Counted from the stretch's first letter, positions 13,032 through 20,162 are shown. The stretch: 24,789 bases of DNA from Candidatus Kuenenbacteria bacterium GW2011_GWA2_42_15 (GCA_000998185.1 LCCW01000001.1:1-24789); one strand, 5' to 3'. Notes: generated by a model not told the origin, from the sequence alone. Made by a program: numbers and translations.

Positions 13032-13268
13032 TCATTTTATAGATTTTAAATATTCTTTACCAAACCCTGATTTTAGATATTTCTCTCTTTCCCTAGTCTG
13101 TTCTCTACCAGCCAACATTTCTATTTTTAATAATTTAAAAGGGGCATAAGGTTTAGTTGTTTTATTATAGCCCTTGTTGTGTTGTTTAATACGCCGTTCA
13201 GGATTATCTGAAATGCCAACATAGATATAATTTACCCGGACACTTTTTATTGCATAAACATAATACAT
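13032..13268 (-). CDS. GIY-YIG domain protein (URI/UPF0213 type) lodged between tRNA-Leu copies
   Basis: 78 residues from ATG at 13268. The GIY-YIG core appears as YVYAIKS ... YIYVGISDNPERRIKQHNKG, followed by PFKLLKIEMLAGREQTREREKYLKSG; Arg26 or Arg27 and Glu62-type residues fit the nuclease active site. Homing endonucleases and many small CPR proteins share this domain; activity is not assured. The frame is open further upstream to an ATG at 13367, but that stretch translates a tRNA half and two palindromes, so I reject it as the start. The ATG is 8 bases from the tRNA-Leu 5'-half pseudogene and the TGA stop is 6 bases before the intact tRNA-Leu. That placement inside a broken tRNA gene suggests a mobile role. 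Confidence 0.82.
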   Translation of the reverse strand: MYYVYAIKSVRVNYIYVGISDNPERRIKQHNKGYNKTTKPYAPFKLLKIEMLAGREQTREREKYLKSGFGKEYLKSIK

Positions 13269-13275
13269 ATTCGTG

Positions 13276-13357
13276 CGATTTTGAGCCTGCCTGCCGGCAG
13301 GCAGGTCGTGCGCGTCTACTAATTCCCCGCCTACCGGTAGGCAGGCGCCACCGCGGC
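13276..13357 (-). pseudogene. 5' half of tRNA-Leu(CAA) with two 20-bp palindromic inserts
   Basis: On the transcript strand it begins GCCGCGGTGGCG and runs through the D-arm and the anticodon loop to AATCG, where similarity ends. One 20-bp insert (13286-13305) is identical in sequence and position to that in the 3' half at 12897-12916; a second, CCCGCCTACCGGTAGGCAGG (13326-13345), interrupts the start of the D-arm. The D-loop GG is changed to AG. A 39-bp stretch (13276-13314) is repeated exactly at 12887-12925. Confidence 0.85.
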
Positions 13358-13424
13358 ACGGGATCAATCATTTTTATTCTAATGAAACAAAGCGGTTTTG
13401 TCAATTTTAAAAAAGAGATTATTC

Positions 13425-13433
13425 TGTTATAAT
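13425..13433 (+). promoter_or_regulatory. Extended -10 promoter of parA
   Basis: TGTTATAAT is a perfect extended -10 (TGnTATAAT), 33 bases before the parA ATG. No good -35 is present at the right distance, which extended -10 promoters do not need. Confidence 0.65.
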
Positions 13434-13466
13434 AACATCAGCTAATAGTCTAATTATCGTTTGTCT

Positions 13467-14240
13467 ATGGCGCGAGTCATCTCTGTTGTTAATCAAAAAG
13501 GCGGCGTTGGTAAAACCACCACTTCTGTCAATTTGTCCGCCTATTTGGCGCATTTGGGCAAATCCGTTCTTCTGGTTGATCTGGATCCCCAGGGCAATGC
13601 GTCTTCCGGGCTGGGCATTGATTTCAAGTCCCTTACCAATGGTCTTTACGAAGTTATCACCGGGCCTTACAACCTCGCGGATATTATTCATCCGACCGCT
13701 CATGATAATCTCCATCTTGCCCCGGCCAATCAAAATCTGGCCGCGGCCAATATTGAGCTGGTCTCTCACGATGACCGCGAATTTAAATTGCATAACAATA
13801 TCAAAGATGTTCGCTCTCGTTACGACTATATCATTATTGATTCTCCTCCTTCGCTTGGCATTTTAACCATCAACGGTTTGGTGGCCGCGGATGAAGTCCT
13901 TATCCCGGTGCAATGCGAGTATTACGCCCTTGAAGGCTTGAGCCAGCTTTTAAACACCATCAACTTAGTCAAGGAAAATCTCAAGCCGGAGCTGAAAGTT
14001 CTCGGCGCTCTGATGACCATGTATGACGACAAGCACAAATTAACGCAGGAAATTTTTGATGAACTTTACCGTTATTTTCCCAATCGCATTTTTAGAACGG
14101 TTATCCCGAGAAACATCCGGCTGGCCGAAGCGCCGTCTTTTGGCCGCTCCATTCTTCATTATGATCGCAAATCCACCGGTGCCAAAGCTTACGAAAAATT
14201 AGCCAAAGAGATAATACTATTGGAGAATTATTCTAATTGA
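13467..14240 (+). CDS. parA: Chromosome partitioning ATPase ParA/Soj
   Basis: 257 residues from ATG at 13467; an in-frame TTG at 13461 is less likely. It is a deviant-Walker ATPase that moves ParB-bound origin regions over the nucleoid. Walker A is KGGVGKTT (11-18) with the signature lysine; LLVDLDPQGNASSGLG carries the A'/switch Asp; YIIIDSPPSLGILTINGL is Walker B; and VQCEYYALEGLSQLL matches the dimer region. No N-terminal HTH, so this is the chromosomal Soj type. parB lies about 520 bases downstream, separated by a four-helix-bundle gene. The last 15 bases belong to an 18-bp tandem repeat array that includes the stop codon. Confidence 0.93.
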   Translation: MARVISVVNQKGGVGKTTTSVNLSAYLAHLGKSVLLVDLDPQGNASSGLGIDFKSLTNGLYEVITGPYNLADIIHPTAHDNLHLAPANQNLAAANIELVSHDDREFKLHNNIKDVRSRYDYIIIDSPPSLGILTINGLVAADEVLIPVQCEYYALEGLSQLLNTINLVKENLKPELKVLGALMTMYDDKHKLTQEIFDELYRYFPNRIFRTVIPRNIRLAEAPSFGRSILHYDRKSTGAKAYEKLAKEIILLENYSN

Positions 14241-14279
14241 CCTAATTATTCTAATTGACCTAATTATTCTAATTGACCT
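14226..14279 (+). repeat. Three tandem copies of an 18-bp unit at the parA 3' end
   Basis: AATTATTCTAATTGACCT repeats exactly three times (14226-14243, 14244-14261, 14262-14279). The first copy carries the parA stop (TGA, 14238-14240). The array ends exactly where the next gene's open frame begins, and supplies that frame's upstream TGA (14274-14276). Confidence 0.9.
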
Positions 14280-14666
14280 AATAAAATCCCAATACCTGAA
14301 ACCAAAAATACCAAATATGATCCAGAAGAGAGAACAACGAAATTTGGTGAGAATATAATCAATTTTTCTAAAACGATTCCGGAAAATTTAGTTACTATGA
14401 AAATAATACCTCAATTAGTAGCGGCAGGAACAAGCATTGGCGCAAACTACTGCGAGGCTGATGATGCTGAATCTGGCAAGGATTTCAAACACAAAATTTG
14501 TATTTGTAAAAAAGAAGCACGGGAAACGAAATATTGGTTAAGAATAACTGTCGCGACCATCCCCGATTTGGCGCCCGAAGCCAGAATCTTATGGCAGGAA
14601 GCCAACGAGCTTAACCTTATTTTTAATGCCATAGTTAGAAAAATAAACGATAAACATCGGAATTAA
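14280..14666 (+). CDS. Four-helix-bundle protein (23S rRNA intervening-sequence family), start codon missing
   Basis: The frame from 14280 codes for the whole usual family protein: KYDPEERTTKFGENIINFSK (helix 1), then PQLVAAGTSIGANYCEADDA, the family hallmark, then DFKHKICICKKEARETKYWL and a last helix LWQEANELNLIFNAIVRKI. No ATG, GTG or TTG precedes the conserved N-terminus; only a TGA in the 18-bp repeat at 14274-14276. The first ATG (14397) would remove helix 1. Either a rare start (ATC or ATA codons are available at 14286 and 14292) is used or the gene lost its start when the repeat array expanded. Family members are often encoded in rRNA inserts or next to mobile DNA; no function is established. 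It interrupts the parA-parB pair. Confidence 0.7.
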   Translation, partial: NKIPIPETKNTKYDPEERTTKFGENIINFSKTIPENLVTMKIIPQLVAAGTSIGANYCEADDAESGKDFKHKICICKKEARETKYWLRITVATIPDLAPEARILWQEANELNLIFNAIVRKINDKHRN

Positions 14667-14670
14667 AAAC

Positions 14671-14691
14671 TTGACCAATAATAGTGGTCAA
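14671..14691. promoter_or_regulatory. Perfect inverted repeat upstream of parB
   Basis: TTGACCA-ATAATAG-TGGTCAA, 7-bp arms. It is not the canonical parS sequence; it could be an operator or a small hairpin. TTGACC also occurs in the 18-bp tandem units at 14226-14279. Confidence 0.4.
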
Positions 14692-14763
14692 CAACAATCA
14701 ATTTAGAATTTGGAAATTTTTTAGAGTAATTAGAGCAATTAAAATAATTAGAATAATTTACGC

Positions 14764-15714
14764 ATGCCTTTCTCCAGTGGCAACAATCCATTTATTCATA
14801 ATGATGAAAATTCTTCCCATCCTCTCGGCCGCGGGCTGTCTTCTCTTATCCCCAAAAAAAATAATGCCGCTTCTTTTGGCGACAATCATCATCAGTCAAT
14901 CAGCCCGGCCAGTTATTTCCCCAAGGCTTCTGCCGGCGTGGCCAACCAAATTTTTCAAGTCCCGCCTTCTTTGGTCCAAATCAATCCTTATCAGCCGCGC
15001 AAAGAATTTGAATCGCAAGCGCTAGAGAGTTTGAAAAATTCCATCCGCGAACACGGCATTATTCAGCCCTTGATTGTCACCCAAACCATGGGCGGCAGAT
15101 ACGAGCTGGTGGCTGGTGAGAGAAGATTGCGCGCCGCCAAAGAATTAAACTTAAAAACCGTGCCGGTTATTATGCGCGCCGCCAAAGATTCGGAAAAATT
15201 AGAATTGTCTTTAATTGAAAATATTCAGCGAGCTGACCTGAACCCGATTGAAAAAGCCAATGCCTATGCGCAGTTGATTGCAAATTTTAACCTCACCCAA
15301 GAAGAAGCGGCCAGGCGGTTGGGCATTGCCCGCAGCACGCTCAATAATAGTTTAAGATTGTTAAACCTGCCGGTTGACATCCAACAAGGCCTGATTGCCG
15401 GCAAGATTTCCGAAAGTCAAGCCAAGCTTATTTTAAGCGTTGACGGGGAAAAAGATCGGGAAAAGATTTTTCATCGGGCCAAAGACGGCAACCTGACGGT
15501 CAAAGACACCGAGCATGAGATTAAAAAGATAAAAGTCAAAGCCCACACGCGCAATTTAAAAAAAGAACCCCGGCTTTTAAGCTGGGAGAGTCAATTGTCT
15601 AGCGCTCTGGGGACCAAGGTTTCCATCCGCCGCCGCGGCCATGGTGGTCTTTTGGAAATAGAATTTTACTCCGAGGAAGAATTGCAGAATATTGTCACCA
15701 GCCTTCTGCGCTAA
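14764..15714 (+). CDS. parB: Chromosome partitioning protein ParB/Spo0J
   Basis: 316 residues. ParB is a CTPase clamp that loads at parS and directs ParA. A flexible N-terminus ends in LGRGLSSLIPKK (21-32, the ParA-stimulating peptide). The ParB/Srx domain follows: INPYQPRKEF, then AGERRLRAAK with GERR at 118-121 and ENIQRADLNPIE at 152-163. The HTH that reads parS is LTQEEAARRLGIARSTLNN (177-195). The C-terminal dimer domain is short but present (VSIRRRGHGGLLEIEFYSEEEL). Its stop overlaps the stop of the convergent rel gene by 4 bases. I could not find a canonical parS 16-mer in the window. Confidence 0.93.
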   Translation: MPFSSGNNPFIHNDENSSHPLGRGLSSLIPKKNNAASFGDNHHQSISPASYFPKASAGVANQIFQVPPSLVQINPYQPRKEFESQALESLKNSIREHGIIQPLIVTQTMGGRYELVAGERRLRAAKELNLKTVPVIMRAAKDSEKLELSLIENIQRADLNPIEKANAYAQLIANFNLTQEEAARRLGIARSTLNNSLRLLNLPVDIQQGLIAGKISESQAKLILSVDGEKDREKIFHRAKDGNLTVKDTEHEIKKIKVKAHTRNLKKEPRLLSWESQLSSALGTKVSIRRRGHGGLLEIEFYSEEELQNIVTSLLR

Positions 15715-17183
15715 TTATTGAAAAATCTGAAAATGGCGGACAAGCCATCGTTTTTTTTGAGAGCTTGTTTTATTTTTTCTTTGGCCAAATGCGTTTGCGC
15801 GTACTGCAGCCATTCTTCGCCCGGTTTGGCCCTTTTTTTGTCAATGATAATTTCTATCATATCGCCGCTTTTAAGAGCCGTCGTTAATGTTCCCAGCTTG
15901 CCATTGATCTTGGCGCCGGTGGCGTGCTCGCCAATATAGGTGTGAATGTGATAGGCGAAATCAATCGGGATTGAGCCTTCCGGCAGATCAATCACATCGC
16001 CGCGCGGCGTAAAAACGAAAATCCGGTTTTTGAAAAAATCCATTTTCAATTTATCCAAATATTCTTCCGGTTTGCGCGTTTCGTCGCCTTGTTTTAAAAG
16101 CATTTTCACCCACTTCAATTTTTCCGGATCAATCGGCACTTTGGTGCGCTTGCCGGATTTTTCTTTGAACGACCAATGGGCCGCGATGCCCCATTCCGCT
16201 TCCGCCTCCATTTCTTTCGTGCGGATTTGAAACTCCACTATCTTATTATCATAGTAGACAGTGGTATGGAGCGAACGATAGCCGTTCGGTTTTGGTTGGG
16301 CGATATAATCCTTGACCCGGCCGGACATTGGTTTGCACAGTGAATGAATGATGCCGAGCACGCGGTAACATTCGTCCGTCGCATTGACGATGATTCTCAA
16401 GGCCACCAAATCGTAAATCCGCTCAATGTCCATTTCTTTGCGCAAAAGTTTTTGATAAAGCGAATAGTAGTGTTTTGCCCGGCCGTAAATATCAAAATCA
16501 ACGAACCTATTGTCTTTTAATTCCGCTTTGATTTTTTTAATGACCGTTTCGGCGTCTCTCTTTCTTTCCTCATATTGCTTTTTTGAAATATCCACCACCC
16601 ATTTATGTTCATCCGGATAGACATACGGGAAAGCCAAATCTTCCATTTCGTTTTGCAATTCTGTCATGCCGAGTCGGTTGGCGATTGGCGCGTAAATCTC
16701 CAGGGTTTCTTTGGCGATTCTTTGCTGCTTGACCGGCCGGAGCGCATAAAGCGTTTTTAGATTATGAATCCGGTCGGCAAATTTAATAAAGACCACCCGA
16801 AGGTCTTCGGCCATGGCCACGAACATCTTGCGCAGGTTTTCCGCGTATCTTTCCAGTCCGCGATATTTGATCGTGCCCAGCTTGGTAATGCCGCCTACCA
16901 GGTCAGCGACCTCGTCGCCAAAATCTTTTTTTATTTCCTCCATCGTGTGGCTGGTTTCTTCCGGCACATCGTGCAAAATGCCGGCGATGATTGTCGGCAA
17001 ATCAATATCCATTTCCGCGAGCTTGTAAGCTGTTTCCAATGGATGTTGAAGATAATCTTCGCCACTGTCTCTTTTTTGTCCGCTGTGCGCTTTTTCCGCC
17101 ACCTCATATGCCAATTTGACCATAGTCAAATCCACCTCCGGATGTTTTGATTTTATTACTTCTAAAATTCTTCCAATAGTCAT
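15711..17183 (-). CDS. rel: RelA/SpoT-type (p)ppGpp synthetase/hydrolase, HD-synthetase-TGS, lacking ACT
   Basis: 490 residues from ATG at 17183; a TTG at 17195 is an alternative. It controls the alarmone (p)ppGpp. The HD hydrolase domain has His47 (LQHPLE), His71-Asp72 in LHDVPEET (usual HDxxED, here EE) and Asp137. The synthetase domain has GRAKHYYSLYQK (234-245), IYDLVALRIIV (256-266) and YRSLHTTV (302-309). The TGS domain runs from about 387 to 447 (RIFVFTPRGDVIDLPEGS). The protein stops about 40 residues later, so the zinc-finger/ACT region of long Rel proteins (about 700 residues) is absent, which may loosen ribosome control. It converges with parB, stops overlapping by 4 bases. Confidence 0.92.
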   Translation of the reverse strand: MTIGRILEVIKSKHPEVDLTMVKLAYEVAEKAHSGQKRDSGEDYLQHPLETAYKLAEMDIDLPTIIAGILHDVPEETSHTMEEIKKDFGDEVADLVGGITKLGTIKYRGLERYAENLRKMFVAMAEDLRVVFIKFADRIHNLKTLYALRPVKQQRIAKETLEIYAPIANRLGMTELQNEMEDLAFPYVYPDEHKWVVDISKKQYEERKRDAETVIKKIKAELKDNRFVDFDIYGRAKHYYSLYQKLLRKEMDIERIYDLVALRIIVNATDECYRVLGIIHSLCKPMSGRVKDYIAQPKPNGYRSLHTTVYYDNKIVEFQIRTKEMEAEAEWGIAAHWSFKEKSGKRTKVPIDPEKLKWVKMLLKQGDETRKPEEYLDKLKMDFFKNRIFVFTPRGDVIDLPEGSIPIDFAYHIHTYIGEHATGAKINGKLGTLTTALKSGDMIEIIIDKKRAKPGEEWLQYAQTHLAKEKIKQALKKNDGLSAIFRFFNN

Positions 17184-17219
17184 GGCAATTGGCAATTATC
17201 AATAAGCGACACTGGTGTT

Positions 17220-17248
17220 ATTTTACTTTTTTTCTCTTTAAAAGGCAA
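17220..17248 (-). promoter_or_regulatory. Candidate sigma-70 promoter of rel
   Basis: On the minus strand TTGCCT (17248-17243), 17-base spacer, TAAAAT (17225-17220); the -10 lies 36 bases before the ATG. Confidence 0.5.
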
Positions 17249-17290
17249 ATTAACCGCTGATTTTTTCTTTTATTTTAGCTGTTTTTTAAG

Positions 17291-17299
17291 TTATCCACA
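17291..17299 (+). promoter_or_regulatory. Consensus DnaA box
   Basis: TTATCCACA, an exact match to the strong DnaA box, in the 500-base gap upstream of rel and 1.6 kb from parB. I found no second box nearby, so it does not by itself mark an origin; DnaA control of rel is another reading. Confidence 0.5.
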
Positions 17300-17366
17300 A
17301 GAAAAGATTTGCTTTTTTTGTGCAGAGTGGTAAATTATATTTGCTCGAGCATCGGTAACTGAAGGT

Positions 17367-17425
17367 TCCGTGCCGCTTGTGGCGAAGTATTACCCCCCAC
17401 TGTGATTGGTGTGGAGCGGCACGGA
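17367..17425. repeat. Long-loop inverted repeat in the rel-topA gap
   Basis: TCCGTGCCGCT (17367-17377) and AGCGGCACGGA (17415-17425) are perfect 11-bp arms; inside, CCAC...GTGG may pair further. A structured RNA is possible. A smaller perfect hairpin TTCATCC-TTCT-GGATGAA is at 17478-17495. Confidence 0.5.
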
Positions 17426-17513
17426 GATTATTCTCAAAAAAATTCTACGCCTCCGTTAAAAAACGGAATGCGCCAAATTCATCCTTCTGGATGAACCAAA
17501 AATCAAAAAAACC

Positions 17514-17582
17514 AAAAAATCCACTCTTCTTTTCCGAGCTGGCCTTAATCCAAGACCATTTCAGAAAAAGAGTGGATTTTTT
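17514..17582 (-). terminator. Bidirectional terminator-like hairpin downstream of topA
   Basis: AAAAAATCCACTCTT (17514-17528) and AAGAGTGGATTTTTT (17568-17582), perfect 15-bp arms with a T-run leaving either side. Between topA and rel on the minus strand, it probably ends topA transcripts. Confidence 0.6.
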
Positions 17583-17599
17583 GTTGATTATATTTCCAT

Positions 17600-17639
17600 G
17601 GGGTCTTTGACCCCTCTAACTTACGCCGTCAGAGACGGC
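17600..17639. repeat. Two short palindromes after topA
   Basis: GGGGTC-TTT-GACCCC (17600-17614) and GCCGTC-AGA-GACGGC (17625-17639). Followed at 17649-17683 by TTAATTTACTTA-type low-complexity sequence like that at 5086-5130 and 5665-5700. Confidence 0.6.
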
Positions 17640-17685
17640 TAGGAAAAATGCTTAATTTACTTAACTCGCTTAATTTACTTATTTA

Positions 17686-19932
17686 TTACGCGCATTCCTT
17701 ATTGGAACATTTTTCCGTTCCTTCACCGGCATTGATCATCAGTCTCCCGCACTTTGGGCACTTATTGCCAGACGGTCTGGCCCAGAGAGCAAATTTGCAT
17801 TTCGGATATTGGTCACAGGCGTAAAAGGTTTTTCTGGTCTTGGTTTTTCTCGCCACAATTTTCCCCTTACCGCATGCCGGACAAACTATCCCCGTATCCT
17901 GATCCAGCGGTTTAGTGTTCCGGCATTTGGGAAAACCGCTGCATGCCAAAAACTTGCCAAACCGGCCTTGGCGAATCAGCATTGGCGCTCCGCATTTCTC
18001 GCATTTTATGTCAGTCATCTCTGGCTCTGTTCTTTGTTTTTCCTCTCCTGACTCACCCTTTGGCTGCCCGTCGGCCCCGTTGTTGCCATTGTCATTGCCT
18101 AATTGTTTGGTATTTCTGCAATTTGGAAAACCGCTGCATGCCAAAAACTTGCCAAACCGGCTGGTTCTTATGAGCATCGGCTGCCCGCACTTTTCGCACG
18201 CCTCGTCCGTTTGCTTTGGTTCCAGCACATCTTTTTTTTGTATTTCCATATATTTTTTTTCTAAATTATTTTCAAATGGTCCGTAAAAATCTTTTAAAAC
18301 AGGCACCCATTTTTTTTCGCCCTGGGCAATCTTGTCCAAATTATTCTCCATCTCGGCCGTGAATTGATAGTCCACTATCGTCGGGAAATGTTCTTTGAGC
18401 AAGTCAGCCACCACCAAGGCTATTGCCTGCGGCAAAAATCTGCCTTTTTCTTTTTTAATGTAATTTCTTTCCTGGATTGTGGAGATAATCGGCGCGTAAG
18501 TTGACGGCCGGCCAATGCCAAGTTCCTCCAGTTTTTTGACCAGACTGGCATCATTATATCTGGCTGGCGGCTCGGTAAAACTCTGTTTTGGTTCCAGCTT
18601 TTCCAAAGCTAGTTTTTCTCCGGCTTGCAATTCCGGCAATTCATTTTCATTGCCCGCGCCATAAACTTTGAGCCAACCCGGAAATTTAATCACATTGCCC
18701 GTGGCTCTGAAAGTATATTTTTTGGTCGCTATCGCCGCGGTTGTATTTTCTATTATTGCTGGCTTCATCTGTGAAGCCACTGCCCTGGACCAGACTAAAT
18801 TATAAAGTTTGTATTGTTGGTTATCCAAAAAATCCTTCACCTCGTTTGGCGTTTTTGAAACATCGGTTGGCCTGATGGCTTCGTGGGCTTCTTGGGCCGT
18901 CTTGGCTTTGGTTTTGTAGTAGTTGGGCTTGGCCGGCAAATAATTTTTCCCCACTTCATCATTGATATAATCCCTGGCCGCTGCCATAAAAGATTCTGCC
19001 AGATTGAGCGAGTCTGTTCTCATATAAGTAATGAGGCCTATCTGCTCTTTGCCGATTTTTATACCCTCGTACAAATTTTGCGCCAAATACATTGTTTGTC
19101 TGGCAGAAAAACCCAGTTTATTATTGGCCTCTTGCTGCAGGGTAGAGGTGGTAAATGGCGCCGGCGAACTTTTCACGACTTCCTTTTTTTCCACTTTTTC
19201 TACGGTGTAAGCAGCGCCGCCAAGCTCTTTTAAAATACGCTCAATCGTTTCTCTGTCTTTTATTGCCAGTTTGTCCAGCTTTTTTTCGCCAATCTTAATT
19301 AGGGTCGCCGCGACTTCCTCGCCCTGGTCTGTTTTTAAAATTGCCTTGAGCGACCAGTATTCTTCCGCCTTAAAGTTTTTTATTTCCGTTTCTCTTTCCA
19401 CAATCAATCTGACGGCCACTGATTGCACCCGGCCGGCAGATAGTCCCTTGGCGACTTTTTTCCAGAGGAACGGGGAGAGTTTGTAGCCGACGATTCTATC
19501 CAAAATTCTTCGCGCCTGTTGGGCGTCCACCAGATTCTGATCAATCTCTCTTGGTTGTTTTAGCGCCTCCAAGATGGCCGGCTTGGTTATCTCATGAAAA
19601 GCTATTCTTTGGTAAGTCAGTTTGTTTTTTTTATCCCGCAGCAACTGCAATAAATGCCAGGCAATGGCCTCGCCCTCGCGGTCTTCGTCAGTCGCGAAGT
19701 AAATTATCTCCGCGCCCCTGGCCATTTTTTTCAGGCCATCCACCAATGGCTTTTTGTCTTTGGCTACCACATATTGCGGTGCAAAGTCGTCTTCTATTTT
19801 CACTCCGAACTTTTTGGTCGGCAAATCCCTGATGTGCCCGTATGACGAGGTAATTTGAAAATCCTTGCCCAAAAATTTGGCAATGGTTTTGGCTTTGGTC
19901 GGTGATTCTACAATGACGAGTTTTTTTGGCAT
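17686..19932 (-). CDS. topA: DNA topoisomerase I (type IA)
   Basis: 748 residues from ATG at 19932 (MPKKLVIVESPTKAKT); the frame stays open to 20049 only because it translates a palindromic repeat. The enzyme relaxes negative supercoils. The TOPRIM domain has Glu9 and the acidic set Asp82, Asp84, Glu86 in ATDEDREGEAIAWH; the cleavage tyrosine is Tyr303 in GLITYMRTDS; LSAGRVQSVAVRLI (164-177) is the conserved domain IV motif. The C-terminal quarter has four Cys4 zinc ribbons: two near-identical ones (CEKCGQPMLIRTSRFGKF and CEKCGAPMLIRQGRFGKF, each ending CSGFPxC), a third beginning CPACGKGKIV, and a terminal CPKCGRLM...CSNKEC. The near-identity of the first two suggests an internal duplication. 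Separated by a spacer from folC upstream. Confidence 0.95.
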   Translation of the reverse strand: MPKKLVIVESPTKAKTIAKFLGKDFQITSSYGHIRDLPTKKFGVKIEDDFAPQYVVAKDKKPLVDGLKKMARGAEIIYFATDEDREGEAIAWHLLQLLRDKKNKLTYQRIAFHEITKPAILEALKQPREIDQNLVDAQQARRILDRIVGYKLSPFLWKKVAKGLSAGRVQSVAVRLIVERETEIKNFKAEEYWSLKAILKTDQGEEVAATLIKIGEKKLDKLAIKDRETIERILKELGGAAYTVEKVEKKEVVKSSPAPFTTSTLQQEANNKLGFSARQTMYLAQNLYEGIKIGKEQIGLITYMRTDSLNLAESFMAAARDYINDEVGKNYLPAKPNYYKTKAKTAQEAHEAIRPTDVSKTPNEVKDFLDNQQYKLYNLVWSRAVASQMKPAIIENTTAAIATKKYTFRATGNVIKFPGWLKVYGAGNENELPELQAGEKLALEKLEPKQSFTEPPARYNDASLVKKLEELGIGRPSTYAPIISTIQERNYIKKEKGRFLPQAIALVVADLLKEHFPTIVDYQFTAEMENNLDKIAQGEKKWVPVLKDFYGPFENNLEKKYMEIQKKDVLEPKQTDEACEKCGQPMLIRTSRFGKFLACSGFPNCRNTKQLGNDNGNNGADGQPKGESGEEKQRTEPEMTDIKCEKCGAPMLIRQGRFGKFLACSGFPKCRNTKPLDQDTGIVCPACGKGKIVARKTKTRKTFYACDQYPKCKFALWARPSGNKCPKCGRLMINAGEGTEKCSNKECA

Positions 19933-19980
19933 AAAAATTATTCCAGACTTATAAATTTTAAGCTCCAAGATACAAGCTCT

Positions 19981-20039
19981 CCGCCTAGACGGGCACCGGA
20001 TGTTTCGTGCCAGTGGCAGGCGGATCCCTCGGAGAGGGA
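19981..20039. repeat. Compound palindrome upstream of topA
   Basis: CCGCCT (19981-19986) pairs with AGGCGG (20018-20023) around an inner GGCAC...GTGCC (19992-19996, 20007-20011); next to it lies TCCCTC-GGA-GAGGGA (20025-20039). On the minus strand GATCCGCCTGCCACT resembles the GATCCGCCTTCCACT of repeat copy A, so it may be a distant relative of that family. Confidence 0.6.
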
Positions 20040-20040
20040 C

Positions 20041-20155
20041 AATTTCCAAGATGATTGATTGGAATTTGGATATTGGGATTTATTTGTAAATTGTCCCGAT
20101 GTGATTCCGAAGAATCCATCGGGACTCCTTCGGAAGAAATTGTATCTTGGAAATT
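20041..20155. repeat. Wide inverted repeat enclosing a TCCCGAT-family palindrome
   Basis: AATTTCCAAGAT (20041-20052) and ATCTTGGAAATT (20144-20155) are perfect 12-bp arms. Between them TCCCGAT...ATCGGGA (20094-20124) forms a hairpin with an inner GATTC-CGAA-GAATC stem. This fills most of the topA-folC gap; no gene is seen there. Confidence 0.6.
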
Positions 20156-20162
20156 TTTCAGT

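Noticed and set aside
13269..13367. N-terminal extension of the GIY-YIG protein (LPAGRQA-containing peptide)
   Set aside because: It reads through a tRNA half and two palindromes; the domain begins properly at the ATG at 13268.
14671..14691. parS site
   Set aside because: The inverted repeat does not match the TGTTNCACGTGAAACA type and is A/T-rich in the middle; listed only as a possible operator.
17377..17610. 77-residue ORF in the rel-topA gap
   Set aside because: It crosses two large hairpins and has no recognisable protein features.
19933..20049. 39-residue N-terminal extension of topA
   Set aside because: It is the translation of a compound palindrome; TopA homologues begin at MPKKLVIVESPTKAKT or similar.
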